From Sialis fuliginosa (lineage: Eukaryota > Arthropoda > Insecta > Megaloptera > Sialidae): a DNA stretch of 64,000 nucleotides. This document shows, in pieces, positions 46,739-59,107 of the stretch. The notes under the pieces are model-generated. The model had not been told where the DNA came from. It saw only the letters and a list, made by a program, of their open reading frames with translations, and did not search any database. Every line of letters starts with the position of its first letter. Positions within the stretch are counted from its first letter, which is position 1. The translations under genes and the position numbers were made by a program. The stretch spans positions 23,250,001 through 23,314,000 of the forward strand of contig OY540810.1 of the NCBI GenBank assembly GCA_961205875.1, written 5' to 3'.

Positions 46739-49514
46739 TATGGGTTTCACGATTATATTAAATACGCATTTTGGATCTATTTATATACTATGAAGTATTC
46801 CATACTGAAGATAATATTTAGAAAACTAACTAGAATTAAATGAATCATCGTTATAGATACTGTTAGTAACCATGTCATACATTTACTCTACATTTATAAA
46901 ACCTCTTAGCAAATTCAAATAAAACGGAATACCACACATTAGACAGACATAATGTCGGTAACCTTGAGATCCAGTTTACCGACTAAACCCATAACTGGAT
47001 CGTTATTGGTAATAAATTTTCTTCCGATTGTATAATTGCTCTGTTGTGTCAATCCACAAACACCCACACAGTCGCACAATCTGTGCTGGTGATACAGAAA
47101 CAGTTAATGTAAATCAACTATACTTATAGTTTCGTTTTGTTAGATAATTCCAACGATTATGTTAAAACCGTTCGACTTTTTTTTAGAATTTATCTACATA
47201 TATAATTTGCAGATTTAAACATGTTTTTATATAATGGAATTTGAAAAGAGCTATAAAGATACCTATTGTGTGATGAAACTTTTGATATAACAAATAAAAA
47301 GGCGCAGTTTATATTCAGAAATCTAGATTTGTTTTGAAATATCACTTTAAAAAAGATAAAATGAAAATGTGTCGTTTTAATATAATTTATTAGATGTATT
47401 TAGCGTTTTCATATAGTGCTATAAAGATACATTTATACATTACAATAAAGGAGTAAAATTACTGATGGTGGGTTGTAAAAAACAAAAATACTCACGGTTA
47501 GTAAGTCGTCCGTTTACTAACCATAATTATATTAAGCATTAATATTAAACATGGTTTGATCATAGCATCATTACTGTATTGAATAAATTAACAATTACTT
47601 GTATTTAAAAACCATAACAAGCAATTGGGCATCTACTTATTTCATTCACAAGTCTCCGAGACATGGATTTATATTTTTTACTTCAATGAAATAAAATGGG
47701 CTATATTTTTACCAGCAATATTTGATCCGTTCATAGCTACTTCACATAGTTTACTACATTTATGCACCTAAATAGGCGACTAGTGCAGAGTTTCACAAAC
47801 AACAGATATTTGACAAATACAGCTACCTCAATCCTGAAAGTAATAACTGCTATCTGTATCTCTCTTTCTACTGTCAACTAAGGGCTCTGATTGGTCAAAT
47901 CCTAGGTTACAATAAAGTTTGAGGTATTATTCACAAAATTCGGCATAGATGAAATACCTTTTGAAACCTAATATTGTTTAATATTTTATCTAGTTTCCAG
48001 TAAAAACTTTTATATTTCAGATTGAACATCCAATAATGCTTTGATTGTAATTTTTTATAACTTTTTAATTTTTGAAGTTTGTTACTTTGACATTTAACCT
48101 ACATCCTCTCATATATTTTCAAGTAATTCTCTTTATTGCTCGTAAATATACCTTTAGAAACTCATTAGCTGTAAGAATCATTTGTCTTTAATTAACATTA
48201 ACACTAATTGTACAAAAAAAATTACGTAATTAATATACACATTCAAACTCGAAATAATCTAAAGTTGGAGAATATAATATAATGTACTGGCATCAGTCTT
48301 GGATATGACCCTAGTAATGGCTATTTTTAAATTAAATGTACTGAATTAGAAATATTTGTGATATTTTATTATAATACTACTATTTCTGAATATTAATCTA
48401 TATACATTTAACAGTGTTATAGCGTGATTTGATGACAATCGGTTAATAGGTGTCAAAATGGTGGACATTTAAAGTAATTTTTAGTATAATTTATTTATTA
48501 ATTATTATATTATAATAGCAAATGCTTTACATTGTTTCAAATTTGACGATTCTTTATTTTATATCTTTTGTGTCGTAGTCCATCACTGCGTGCTCATTAC
48601 TGGTTTTACTTTATTCATTACTGGAGAAAAAACAAAAACAAAATAAAAGGCTATAATTTAAAAAACAAACTATATTTGCGGACATTGGTAATTAAATTGA
48701 TTAAATAAAGAGTTACTTATTTCATAAGTAATATGAGTTCATGAAAATGACTAGAAAAAAGCCCTTTAAGACAGAAACAGTAAACCTTGCTCTTATAGCG
48801 GTCATAACTGGTGCCAGTACCTTACCTATGAATGAAAAAAAAATTAGTTTATCGGTGCTTTTCTTCCCGATCGAATTAATCACCAAAAATCGTGTCTATA
48901 ATTTATCGAAACTTGTTGGTGAGTAACTCGCATGTATCTCACATATTTGTAAAATGATATTCAGCTACGAGTAATTTATCCAAACGGTTATTAATTACTG
49001 CAAATAAGCATAAACTGGTTTGTGTGCGTAAATGCGTGGTTTAGTTAATACTTACTTTATATGGCTGTTGATCACAGTAATTAAATATTATTGGAGGTTA
49101 TGCAGTTTCGCAAATCTCTTAATTATATGCTTCTTGTTTAAATTAAACTATTTTTTAATTGTTCAATACTGCTGACGGTGATGAAGTTATTATTTAATTG
49201 TTCAAAAGAAACTCATATAAATATTTTATTAGTGTAATGTTTTATAACTGAAACTGACAATGAGTACATTTACACAGTGCTGTTCCGGTTTTACTAAAAC
49301 CGATGTAGGTTAATCGTTTTAAGCGATGCTGTTTACAGTAGTTTACACATACGAGAATAAGTAACATCAGCTGGAATTATAATTCCTATTTGAAGTACGC
49401 TATAAGTTCGATGGCATACCAACAAGAAATCCCAAAAATACTTTGTCTCCTTTACGTTCGACGAATTACACTTTCTTTTGTTTTCAATCTCTTCGTCTCA
49501 GGTATTTTAACCAT
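46739..49514. other. AT-rich stretch, no gene recognised
   Basis: 46965-47125 is closer to balanced composition. The forward frame 48741-48926 (61 codons) ends just after a good-looking GTGAGT donor, but no acceptor, start context or family supports an exon. 47465-47640 contains inverted-looking words (ACGGTTAGTAAG / TTACTAACC) of unclear nature. Confidence 0.35.
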
Positions 49515-49965
49515 GTTAAAATTTTGAAAAAAATTAATTATAATTCAAATGGTTCGCAACAGAGAAGAAATATCTAACATAAGTGTCATGGAATTTTTTT
49601 ATATTATTACAGAGATATAACAATGAACATGTTTGCCATAGGTACCGTGGGACTTTCTAATACGTAATACTAATAAAATACCCGACAGTTTTTATCTAAA
49701 ACATTTTTTTCTTATTTCTAAAATAATTCGAAAATTCAAAAATTGACAAGGGTAAACATCCGTTTCCGGATTAGTAATTACGTTAAAAGAATAATTTGAT
49801 ATACCAATGTTGTAGAGAATATTAATATATGTAGTTAATGTCCTATTCATTTCATTCTATCTTTTATTAGTTTGTCAGAAATATGTTTTAATAATCACGT
49901 GCAGTGTTCATTGTTATTATTACGTATAAGAAGGTCCCGTGGCTCCCATGGCAATATGTTTTTTA
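49515..49965. repeat. Rearranged P-family repeat with opposed halves
   Basis: 49515-49690 follows the right part of the 19-kb copy in forward orientation (TTCAAATGGTTC, AACAGAGAAGAA, GTGGGACTTTCTAATACGTA). 49745-49965 follows P in reverse (AAACATCCGTTTCCGG, TTACGTATAAGAAGGTCCCG). The two halves therefore face each other. Confidence 0.55.
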
Positions 49966-50403
49966 AAGTTTACGTTCACGGTAGCAAATAGTAGTATTTT
50001 TTATCATTAAAACGAGTTTTTACATTTACTATAATATTTTTCTTCACCGAGATATACGTGTCTATCTTACACAATTAAAAATATTACATTTTAAAACAAG
50101 TATACCTCAATGTAGAAACAACGTAAGTGAATCATAACATTAAGATTAAAGGGAAAAATAGTACTGTTTATTACCGTATACGACAACTTCAGAACAAAAT
50201 TTCCTACTTGTAATTATTTCATAAATATCACAAAAATCATCATTGTATTTACATATGTGATGGAGCAAAATCGACAATGGATTCGATGTCAGCATGCTAA
50301 AAGCCTTTTAAATCACAATGCAGACCTCTTAGCAAAAATTATGTTCTCCTGTGTAATTGAGTTCTTTAAAACCAAAAGACAAAAAATACTTGCATAAATA
50401 TAG

Positions 50404-50512
50404 CACGAATCACGGCTGTGGGAGCGTGATTTACGTTCTTGAAGTGAGAGAGCCTAAAAATAACGCTACACTATTCGGAATACACGCCCGTGATTCACGC
50501 GCCATGTGTTCT
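50404..50512. mobile_element. Small inverted-repeat element, about 105 bp
   Basis: GCACGAATCACGGCTGTG on the left resembles the reverse complement of CACGCCCGTGATTCACGCGC on the right, pairing roughly 18 bases with a few mismatches. An internal GCGTGATTTACG repeats the theme. It is GC-richer than its surroundings. Confidence 0.5.
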
Positions 50513-50529
50513 CGTCATTAAGTTGAAGG

Positions 50530-51510
50530 CGATTCATCAAACATAATATTTCTTTGTTGTAGATGGGTTCAAATAATTGAACTGCGAATTTAAGTAAAAT
50601 TTACCACAACCATGCATTACTACCAACCTAAGGACCTGGAAAAGCGATGAATGCCTTATTTTATATGAACGCAGATCGAACTATACAATTAAGATAAATA
50701 TTAACTAAGAGTATATGTGACAAAATCTCGACGAGGTCACAACTTGTAAGGACATACAAGCCAAATGAAACACAAATAATCAGGACGAAATATTGATTAA
50801 CCTACAGTGCCATCTAATATTAGTACCCTCAAATAATGTCTAGTCGAGCTACAAACCAGATTATTTCAATTTTCTTTTATATGTCAAATTTAAAAAATTT
50901 CCCCCCAAAAATACAAACAAAATTATATAAATATTTCATATTAAAATTAAATTATCTCGTAGCGTTAATTACGAGTAATAAAAATTGTAAATCAAATAAA
51001 AAACCAGGAAAAGGTTAAAAGTCTAAAAAAGAAATCAGTTTATTCAAATCAGTTCATCGTGATAAAAATGTAATTAGATCGTTACATAATAAAATAGGAA
51101 ACCTAATTTGTATATAAATTAAGCTAGCGTATATACATTGTTCATTGTACATATACATACAAATTATTTAACTAATTCAATTTCATAGTTCATTAATGTA
51201 CAACTATATTAATTAATTAACTTCAGCCTTTCAAATATTCATCAATCATGAAGCTGTAGAAGCGTTAGTTTTTTATACAGATGATACCGTGTGTGATATA
51301 TTGGACTTTCAAAATCATTTTTCTTCATTATTATTTTTTATGCTAAGTTTTTGAAATATGAGAGTTTGCGATTTTATATGCACCATAATCCATCTTTCAC
51401 ATTCAACTTAAGTATCGATCTCCCTAAGGCGTATCACTAATCCTATAGTAACCCATATTTTATAGGTTTATGTATTTTTTGTGAACGAATAGATAAATCT
51501 CCCAAGAAGA
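50530..51510. other. AT-rich stretch, nothing recognised
   Basis: Only the short forward frame 50836-51018 without recognised product. Confidence 0.4.
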
Positions 51511-51518
51511 ATCGTTTA

Positions 51519-51761
51519 TGTCCGGTATTATAAAGAAATTACATTTACTAGCTTCTAATTACTCTGAAATGGGGTATCTTTAAATTATACATTTTCATTA
51601 TGTTAATTAACAGTTTAGCGAATATGTGTAAATAACAACAGTATTAAAACAGTGGTGATATAGGTATATACAAAAAAAAATCTTGTACAATCAAAGTCAC
51701 CAACTGTCAACTGTGTTTTTTAAATTTAAAATGCTACACAGCTTCTTGTAATTTTATTTAT
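51519..51761 (-). mobile_element. MITE family T1, copy 3, truncated
   Basis: Begins TTA|TGTCCGGTATTATAAAG and carries GTATTAAAACAGTGGTGATA then CAAAGTCACCAACTGT, the reverse complement of the T1 interior. The other end is missing; the complete copy starts where it stops. Either the complete copy inserted into this one or the end was lost. Confidence 0.7.
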
Positions 51762-51764
51762 TAA

Positions 51765-52096
51765 TGTCCGGTTTTATAAAGGACCTATCAAAATTTGTTA
51801 GCTAGCAATTACATTCAAATGGGGTATTAATTCTGTACTAGTATCTATGGATTAGTTATGGAATTTAGAGCAGTGACACTTTAACTAATTGTAACACAGT
51901 TGGCATCTTTGATCGTACAAAATAATTTTCATAATATCACCACTGTTTTAATACCGTTTGTATTTACCTACAACGCGTGCGCGAAACTTGTCAAAGTCAT
52001 CAACAAACTCCAAAAGAACTGTCATATAAGTTTGATATCTCAGTTGAAAGTGCTTGTTAGCTAACAAATTTGTTAGGTCCTTTATGATACCGGACA
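51765..52096 (+). mobile_element. MITE family T1, copy 2, complete (332 bp)
   Basis: TAA on both sides (51762-51764, 52097-52099). Left end TGTCCGGTTTTATAAAGGAC, CTATCAAAATTTGTTAGCTA; right end is its reverse complement with few changes over about 45 bp. Interior matches 2432-2747 in order. The sharper ends suggest it is younger than the 2.4-kb copy. Confidence 0.92.
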
Positions 52097-52319
52097 TAAA
52101 AGTTACAAAAATCAATCTTATTCTTTTTTTACTGAGATCCTAATTAACGGTTTTAAAAATATTTTGTAGGAGGAATATAACAAAAACTTTTTTTTTTTTT
52201 ACTAAATAAACTTTAATTACCCAAACTTACTTTAACTAAAATAAAATTTAAAATTTGAAATTTTTTTAAATACATATAAGCATATAGTAAAAAAAATGAA
52301 TAGCAACGAAGTGGTTATT

Positions 52320-52560
52320 AATTAGTCGATTCATAAATAAGAACTTCGTATATCGAAAATGGCGACACTTACCCGAGTGACACAGTTGTCCTCTCAAACT
52401 ATGTACTTGCCGGCGCGGCGACTTAGTTGGAGCAAGGAATCAATGTGATACATTAACTTGTTAGAAAGATAGAGCAACAAATGTTCGCTGTGTTAGTCGA
52501 AACGACTAACAGCAGGTCTAGGGTTAACGAACATTTAAAACTCATTTTATCACTGCCTCT
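52320..52560. other. GC-richer block with a nested hairpin
   Basis: At 52492-52510 GTTAGTCG-AAA-CGACTAAC is a perfect 8-bp hairpin, continued by GCTGT/(AC)AGC after a two-base bulge, and enclosed by AAATGTTCG (about 52480) and CGAACATTT (about 52530). Not repeated in the window. A structured RNA or a foldback scrap are both possible. Confidence 0.45.
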
Positions 52561-52678
52561 AGAATGTATATATGTATTATATACTTGAACATGGAAAATT
52601 GTCGTACGTTTTTTTTAGTATTTATTATAAAAGGAGGTGAATGATACTTATATCATTCGAAAGGTATTGTGCCATAGA

Positions 52679-53003
52679 TATGCACAAAAAAATCATGTGT
52701 GTATGTTGCCGTTAAGGCAGGTAAAATAAAGTTAACATACGCACATTATTGTGTTTGCTTATTTCCCCTCGCATCGTTCAACGGCATAGCAATACTCCTA
52801 GCACCACTAACAATAAGCGGCAAAAATAAATAGTTTTGGGTTTCTATCAAATGTCGAGAATGCGTATAGAGATTTCATTTGGAAGAGTTTTTATTTGGAA
52901 ATTTTTGTTGTAAAAGAAGGTTAGGTTAGGTAAGGTACTGTGATGTGCACAAAAAAATCATGTGTGTATGTTGCCGTTAAGGCAAGTAAAATATTGGTCG
53001 AAT
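52679..53003 (+). repeat. R-family repeat, copy 2, with 47-bp direct ends
   Basis: The 47 bases at 52681-52727 recur at 52946-52992 with one difference (GGCAGGTAAA / GGCAAGTAAA), 265 bp apart. Key word TGTATGTTGCCGTTAAGGCA. The interior includes TTTGGGTTTCTATCAAATGT and GGTTAGGTTAGG. Inverted partner at 541-899. Direct ends could reflect a tiny terminal-direct-repeat element or one period of a tandem repeat. Confidence 0.75.
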
Positions 53004-54840
53004 GTCGACCAAACATACTAGTCTAAATTATTATATACACTTTTTTTAATCGGCGCCCAAGATAACTCACTCATATGGACGGAACTTTGTAGCAGGCTGA
53101 AATTTTAACTGAATATTATGAAGAGTTCAGTCTATCTATAAAGAAATTAACTAGAAAAATACCCAACGTTTGTTATTTTGTTATATATACGGATCATTTT
53201 GTTGCAGAGTTAAACTTTTTATGCCCTCCATTCCTTTAGTTTTTAAGAGTTTTATCGAAATGGAAAAACTGTTAGCGAATTTATTTTTTCAATATCTCCA
53301 TCTGTTCGTCCATTCGTCACAAGACGAGAACGAGACGAGACTTACTGAACTCTTGTCTCGTGTGCAGCCTTAATCTAAGTTTTTGTTTTGGTTAAATATA
53401 ACAAGTCTTACACCCAGAAACATCAAAATATTAATATTTTAGTTGCAATTAGTAAATATTTATATCTTCATGTTAAATATTTGTACTGTGTAAATATATT
53501 ATACACATTTATTTTAGCTTCATTCTGGAAATATTTTATACAAAGTGGTTAAAAAGGTTAATGCTATTTGCACAGCATTGCTAATAAAGAATTGCAGGAA
53601 TTGGCACGACAATAAAATGCGGATACTTGCATTTCTACAAATATTTGTTTTTATTAGCTACTAGTGCTAACTTCTTGTGCAGAAAAAACTTGTAAATTAA
53701 TATAAACCATTAAATAAACATAAAATGCATTCATTATCACTACCAGAAATCTAGTGTTATAAATGTGATGTCATCAACGTACAAATATACTTTATGTACA
53801 TACCTATATCTACGTATTTGCAAGGGGGTTTGAACAATTTGAAAGCCAATGTATTGATAACGTTTTTTCAATTTTATTAATTTTTATAAAATTGTATAAT
53901 ATTGTCATATCACATATTTATTTTCTTTTTAATTACTTACATATGTTTCTAAAAAATACTGCATTTTTATTGCTTCTGAATGCTTGTTTGAGAAATCTAA
54001 TTAATTGGTTCAACTTTATATTCGACAAAATATAATGTATTTTTCCGATAAGAAGATTAAATTAGATATTAATAAGTGAAACAATACACACTCTCGTAAG
54101 TTTTAAGGCTTCGTAGAATTCTAAGTGTTTCCTTCGTAGAGATAATATAATATACATATGTATATGTATGTACATAGAGTAGGTGTACCATAACACTGAT
54201 AGTAAATGAAAACCACATTTAAATAATAAGAGAAAGTAAATTTCTGAGTGGTTGTGTCTTTATCTTTTGAACACATTTGCAGTAAAATAGATTCACTCAC
54301 TTTTAGATTATCCCTCATATTATTTTTCGCTTTCTACTAAATATTTACATTTTCATCTGCTTCTCTATGTATAATATCGTTATGGTTTACTTACATCCAG
54401 CTTAATGTAAGTAATTTTGTTGATATTCTCTACGTATAAATGTAACTTGTGAGGGCCGAGTTTATACATTTACGGGCCCCTATACGTTTAATGAACCTGG
54501 GTCTTATTCTAATTTTTTTATATTGATATTCATTAGAATTATTCGGGGAAGGGCCGGGTTTTTTAAATATGGTGCTTAAGGCAGCTGCGAGGGTTCGCCT
54601 AGTGATAAAAAAATAGCCCTGAATGTTATGTATTCCGAAACATTGGACATTGACAAGTCAAACTGGCTAATTCCCCAACAGTCAATAAAACCGATATTTT
54701 ATTAGCATACTCGTACTTAAAAGAGACATAGTATGTTACATTCAGAAATATATTTGAATAATCAAATATTGTGGTAATTGATCAAAATTTGATAATTGAT
54801 AAAACATGAAGTAAGTCATTTTGATTTCATAATGGCTCTT
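53004..54840. other. AT-rich stretch, no gene recognised
   Basis: 53311-53365 has AGACGAGAACGAGACGAGAC and TCTTGTCTCGTGTG words like those at 58.7 kb. Frames at 53170-53373 and 54121-54318 (reverse) are not recognised. Confidence 0.4.
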
Positions 54841-54845
54841 ATAAA

Positions 54846-55006
54846 TTACAGAAACGGTCACCGTCACCGCTTCGACCTTGCAAATCTATTACATGTTAGC
54901 TGCGGCAAAACGCAGCGCCGTTTCGACGCAGTTAACATGCCACTTGTATTGAATCGCATGTTACAGATTTCCAAGTTCGAAATGGTGACGGGGACCGTTT
55001 CTGTAA
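54846..55006. mobile_element. Small inverted-repeat element (161 bp)
   Basis: TTACAGAAACGGTCACCGTC, ACC.(C/A)TTTCGA, CTTGCAAATCT on the left mirror the right end (about 50 bp, few changes). The right flank CCAAGGC and left flank GGCTCTT may extend the arms a little. The middle includes GCGGCAAAACGCAGCGCCGT, a GC-rich core. The forward frame 54796-55056 (86 codons) runs through it and is a by-product. Confidence 0.85.
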
Positions 55007-55056
55007 TGTGCCAAGGCTTTAAACTATTTTTTATAACTATATTAAAAAAAAAATAG

Positions 55057-55895
55057 CGTGTTGGTACCTTTATATATAAATTTAGATTTCTTTCTAAAAT
55101 CCCGTACGGAAAACTACTCGGTTTATAATATTATATCAAATTTAAAAATAAAATAAAAGTCCATCTACTAAAAGCTATTATATAAAACCTTCTTACATAC
55201 AAATCTCAAAACAACTTGTACATTTGAATTCACCTAACAATTCAGACAGAAAATAAAAAAGATGTAATAAAAAAATAACATATATTTTAGTAATAATAAT
55301 CGCCAACACTATTTTACTTATAAAGAATCAAAAACTATAACATTACCATTGTCTGTGTTACTAAAAAAAATACACGAAGATAAATTTACATAAGTATATG
55401 ACTCAGACAATCAGACTTAATACAGATAAAGTATTTGGTCTGCCGGAGGTGGACAAAATGACCAGTTAATTTTAAAACACGCCCAAATTATGAACAATGT
55501 TAAACATAATAAGTTATGATTTTGTCATTAATTAAATTTTAAGATAAGTGCAGTTTGTACAATGAGACGTATTGCAAAAATTTCTATGCACCTTGTGCTA
55601 AAAATCCTTGACCGAAAAAGTTTGAAGAGTTTGAAAGGGATCTAATATACATAGCTCTAAAATAAGATGACGCAATATAAATACTTGTTCTTTATGAAGA
55701 TTTGCCGTAGAAAAATGTTTTATTAAATATAAAAACATTTCCTTTTTGTATTACAGTTAAATTTAAGCTAAAATTAATGCAATATTATATATACAGTACA
55801 TTCCAAGTTGATTAAGCCACAGGAAATTTAACATTGGGCGAAAAAATATGTTTTATTAAAATAGTGGGTTGTCCATAAAACCTGTTGGTCTCTTT
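55057..55895. other. AT-rich stretch, nothing recognised
   Basis: No frame or repeat that can be supported. Confidence 0.45.
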
Positions 55896-55897
55896 AA

Positions 55898-56090
55898 ACA
55901 GTTTTTAGGGTTTCGTAGAAAACTAGGAACCCTTATAGTTTCACTCTGTTCGTCCGTCTGTATGTCTTTCTATATAAATTTTATACCGATTAAGATGAAA
56001 TTTGGTATACGAACGAAAACTAATAACCCAAAAATATAGTACTTTCAATGAAAATTATAACAAATACTGTCAAAATTTTTTTTGACCCTG
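55898..56090 (+). repeat. Transposon-derived leader of the 56-kb array
   Basis: A block reading GTTTTTAGGGTTTCGTAGAA, then AGGAACCCTTATAGTTTC, then TCTGTTCGTCCGTCTGTATG and GATGAAATTTGGTATACG. The TCTGTCCG-like microsatellite followed by a GATGAAATTTGGTA phrase is typical of dispersed insect elements; the class is not certain. Confidence 0.45.
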
Positions 56091-56745
56091 CTTCCATAGA
56101 CTGGAAAGTGTACTCACGATTTTTGTCCACATATCCCATTGAGTGGGGTGTCTTTAGATAGGTCTCCTAAAATGCAACAAAAAATGTTAAATGATCTTTT
56201 GATTTTAACCCTTCAGTCACGATATACTTGCATTTAAATGTCGTTATCAGAGCATCCCCCCCTCTATTTTCTAAACTATTAAAATAAAAAATCTGAAAAA
56301 AATCGAGAATGTAGCTTTTAATTAGTACTTCCACTGAAAATTATAACAAACACTGTCAAAATTGAGTGGGATGTCATTGGATAGGTCTCCTAAAATGCAA
56401 CAAAAAATGTTAAATGATCTTTTGATTTTAACACTTCAGTCCCGATATATGTACTTGCATTTAAATGTCGTTATCAGAGCGTCCCCCCCCCCTCTATTTT
56501 CTAAACTATTAATTTAAAAAATCTGATAACGAATATTATAACGAACTTTGTCAAAATTTTTTGGACCCCCCTCCCATAGATTGAAAAGAGAACTCACATT
56601 TTTTTTCACTTACCCTGTTAAGTGTTTTATGACCTTTTGATTTTAATCCTTCAGTCACGATATATTTTCTTTTCATTGTGTTATCAGAGCCCCCCCCCCC
56701 CCCCCCCCCGTCTATTTCCTTAACAATCGAAACAAAAAATCTATA
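56090..56745 (+). repeat. Three-unit tandem repeat, 215-223 bp, each with a C-run
   Basis: Units share AGGTCTCCTAAAATGCAACA, GATCTTTTGATTTTAACCCT, TCAGTCACGATATA, TTATCAGAGC and then a C-run and TCTATTT. Anchors fall at 56193, 56416 and 56631 (spacing 223 and 215). The C-runs are 7 (56256-56262), 10 (56483-56492) and 20 (56690-56709) bases. The third unit lacks the AGGTCTCC part. Confidence 0.88.
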
Positions 56746-58920
56746 AAAAATTCAGAATGTAGCTTAACAAAAAATAGAACACACTATCAAACCTTATCCT
56801 GTTTAGGGTGTGCAATTATATTCCTAGTTCGTTCTTCATTTGTTGCATGTGGTTGTACAACATTTTATAAATTACCTGAATCATATATTTTAATCTTGGA
56901 GGCATAAATTGAAACACTATAATATCAAATAACAGTATTATAATATTACACTCCAAAATATTTTTTTAAATACTCGAAGGACATCCTTGTATTTACGACC
57001 TATTAGATTTCCATGATCTCATATGCTCCAGGTGGCCGGATATTTTTAAGGTACATTAGTATTTATTGATACGTACACCTATAAATTAGCTTTATTAAAT
57101 ATAATTTCATATACCGCTTGAAGGTTGGATCTGCACATAATCTATATATTTCAACATATTTAAATATACAATTATAATCGCATAAAAATGTTTCATTCCT
57201 ATTATATAGAGTATTTTAAAAGTTGATGTGTGCATTATGGTTTAAATGAGGTTTTAAATGCGTAAGTAATTTGCTCTTATGAGGTATTCGTGACTAAACG
57301 TTATTAAATTGAATCATAAAAATGATAATTATAATTCTAGCTTGTAAATGTATGAATAACTATTTATTGGTTTCTAGTTTTTAGTTTCCTATGTATTCTT
57401 GATTATCTATTGTAAACGACAAAATTATTAAATCTTACAGATCTAAGTAAGTGTATTTTTTACTAGAATTTCATCATGTACTTCAAATTCGTCGAATAGT
57501 TCCTCTAAAAATATGGATTTAAAAAATATATATAGAAAAAATTAAAGGTTGAATTTTTTTAATACGTGCCTGACATAATTATTCAATATAAATTCTCGTT
57601 TTCATTAATGTCATAACTAGCTTCTATTAAATTTCCTTAATACGGACCTGCCGTTAATCAATTATCATATAGCCTAAACTAATTTTATGGTCATAAGCTT
57701 TTGAACAGTGAAAGTCCCATTGAAATCGGTTCAGTAGTTTGTGAGTTTCGAGATAGGCAGACAAAAACTAAAAACTATCAAAATATCTAGAAAATAACAT
57801 AAACTAAAAAAATATATACCTAGGTATTAAGAATGTGCAAATAAAGCTTACAAAATTTTACTGTGTGCTTATTGATCAATAAATATTATAATTATTTTTC
57901 ATGAACACATAAAAATTTAAATGTTACAAAGATTTTCTTTTCGAAAAATTTATTTTCGATTTGTTTGTGATTCGAAAATAGATAAATACTGAATATAATC
58001 ATTTTATAATCATACTGTATAAATGAATTTTGTTTAAGCCTTACATCAATATTTTTTGTATTGTATTTTTATTACAATACTGTCAAGAGAAAAAATATAC
58101 ATACATGTGATTATTATGGACCAACAAGCCATAAAATATTTACACCATATAAACTTCCATTTAAATCGTTTAGGTTTACATAATATTGCCAAACATAACA
58201 ACAGTATTATTTATTAGCTTGCAATAGATTTATAACAAGTGACAATGTTTGTATATACACGATAATAATATATAATTGGACCTCGTTTAACTTAGAAACT
58301 CATTTCTTCTAGCAAAGATTAAAGGTGTGAACTAACTAAATAACATAACACTTCAACGCAGTTTAATTGTGTCTGCTAGAAATATAAACATATAAGGTAC
58401 AAGGTTTTCAACTTACATGATAATCCCTAGAGTACCTACTGAAAAAAAGCTAAAATTGTCTGCCCCAATTTCAGAAAATGACCTATATATGTCTACACAC
58501 CTATAAACTTTTTTATTGCTAATTTTAGTTACATACAGTCTTCATTTTTACTATTCAAATATTCAACACATTTCTATATAATAATATGTTCTCAACGAAT
58601 TAGTCGATAATGTCATTTCCCTGTTAAATGGAATTACCATTCGAGTTGCACAGGAGACGAGAGCTATAATAAATAAGTTTCGTTTCGTCTCAGTTTTTGT
58701 ATCTAAAGTCTCGTCTTGTGAAAATTGAGGCCATATCGTCTCGGTTTCGTTTTCTACAAACAATAAGCCGTACACATGACCGAGGAAAGCCCTTGTGTGA
58801 CTTTTTTTTATTTACAAAAAAAATTGGAAATATACCTATATTAGTTATAGTTAGATCTTTGAAATGTTGGACACCTGTATAAGTCCGATGACAATGCAAT
58901 ATAGTATATCTAATATTGTT
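56746..58920. other. AT-rich stretch, no gene recognised
   Basis: 57710-57760 has the generic dispersed phrase ATCGGTTCAGTAGTTTGTGA. 58655-58760 holds a cluster of GTCTCGTC/GAGACGAGAG words with three short overlapping frames (58563-58775, 58690-58899 reverse, 58697-58882 forward); none is recognised. Confidence 0.4.
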
Positions 58921-58924
58921 CTAA

Positions 58925-59107
58925 ATCTAATATGGCGGACGTCCCAAAATGGCATATTACCTTTTTTGTCACAACCCCCTTGATATGGATATAAAATGAA
59001 AGAGGTTGACGAGTAAAATATGATTAGCTACTTGAAGTCATTCTGAACCCAATATGACAGACACCCCAAGATGGGGATTACTTTTGCGTCAAACCCGCCT
59101 GATATTA
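58925..59107 (+). repeat. Two-unit direct repeat, about 122 bp apart
   Basis: CTAATATGGCGGACGTCCCA, AAATGG..ATTAC..TTTTGTCA, CAACCCCCTTGATAT (58927-58986) recurs as CCAATATGACAGACACCCCA, AGATGG..ATTACTTTTGCGTCAAACCCGCC (59048-59106, drifted). Old tandem duplication of a repeat unit. Confidence 0.65.

Noticed and set aside
48741-48926. 61-codon forward frame ending by a GTGAGT donor-like site
   Set aside because: No acceptor, start context or family; one donor-like site per few hundred bases is expected by chance.
52918-52934. GGTTAGGTTAGG resembling the insect telomere repeat TTAGG
   Set aside because: Only two to three units, inside a dispersed repeat; not a telomere or clear interstitial telomeric array.
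54796-55056. 86-codon forward frame
   Set aside because: Runs through the inverted arms and core of the 161-bp element; the open frame is a by-product.
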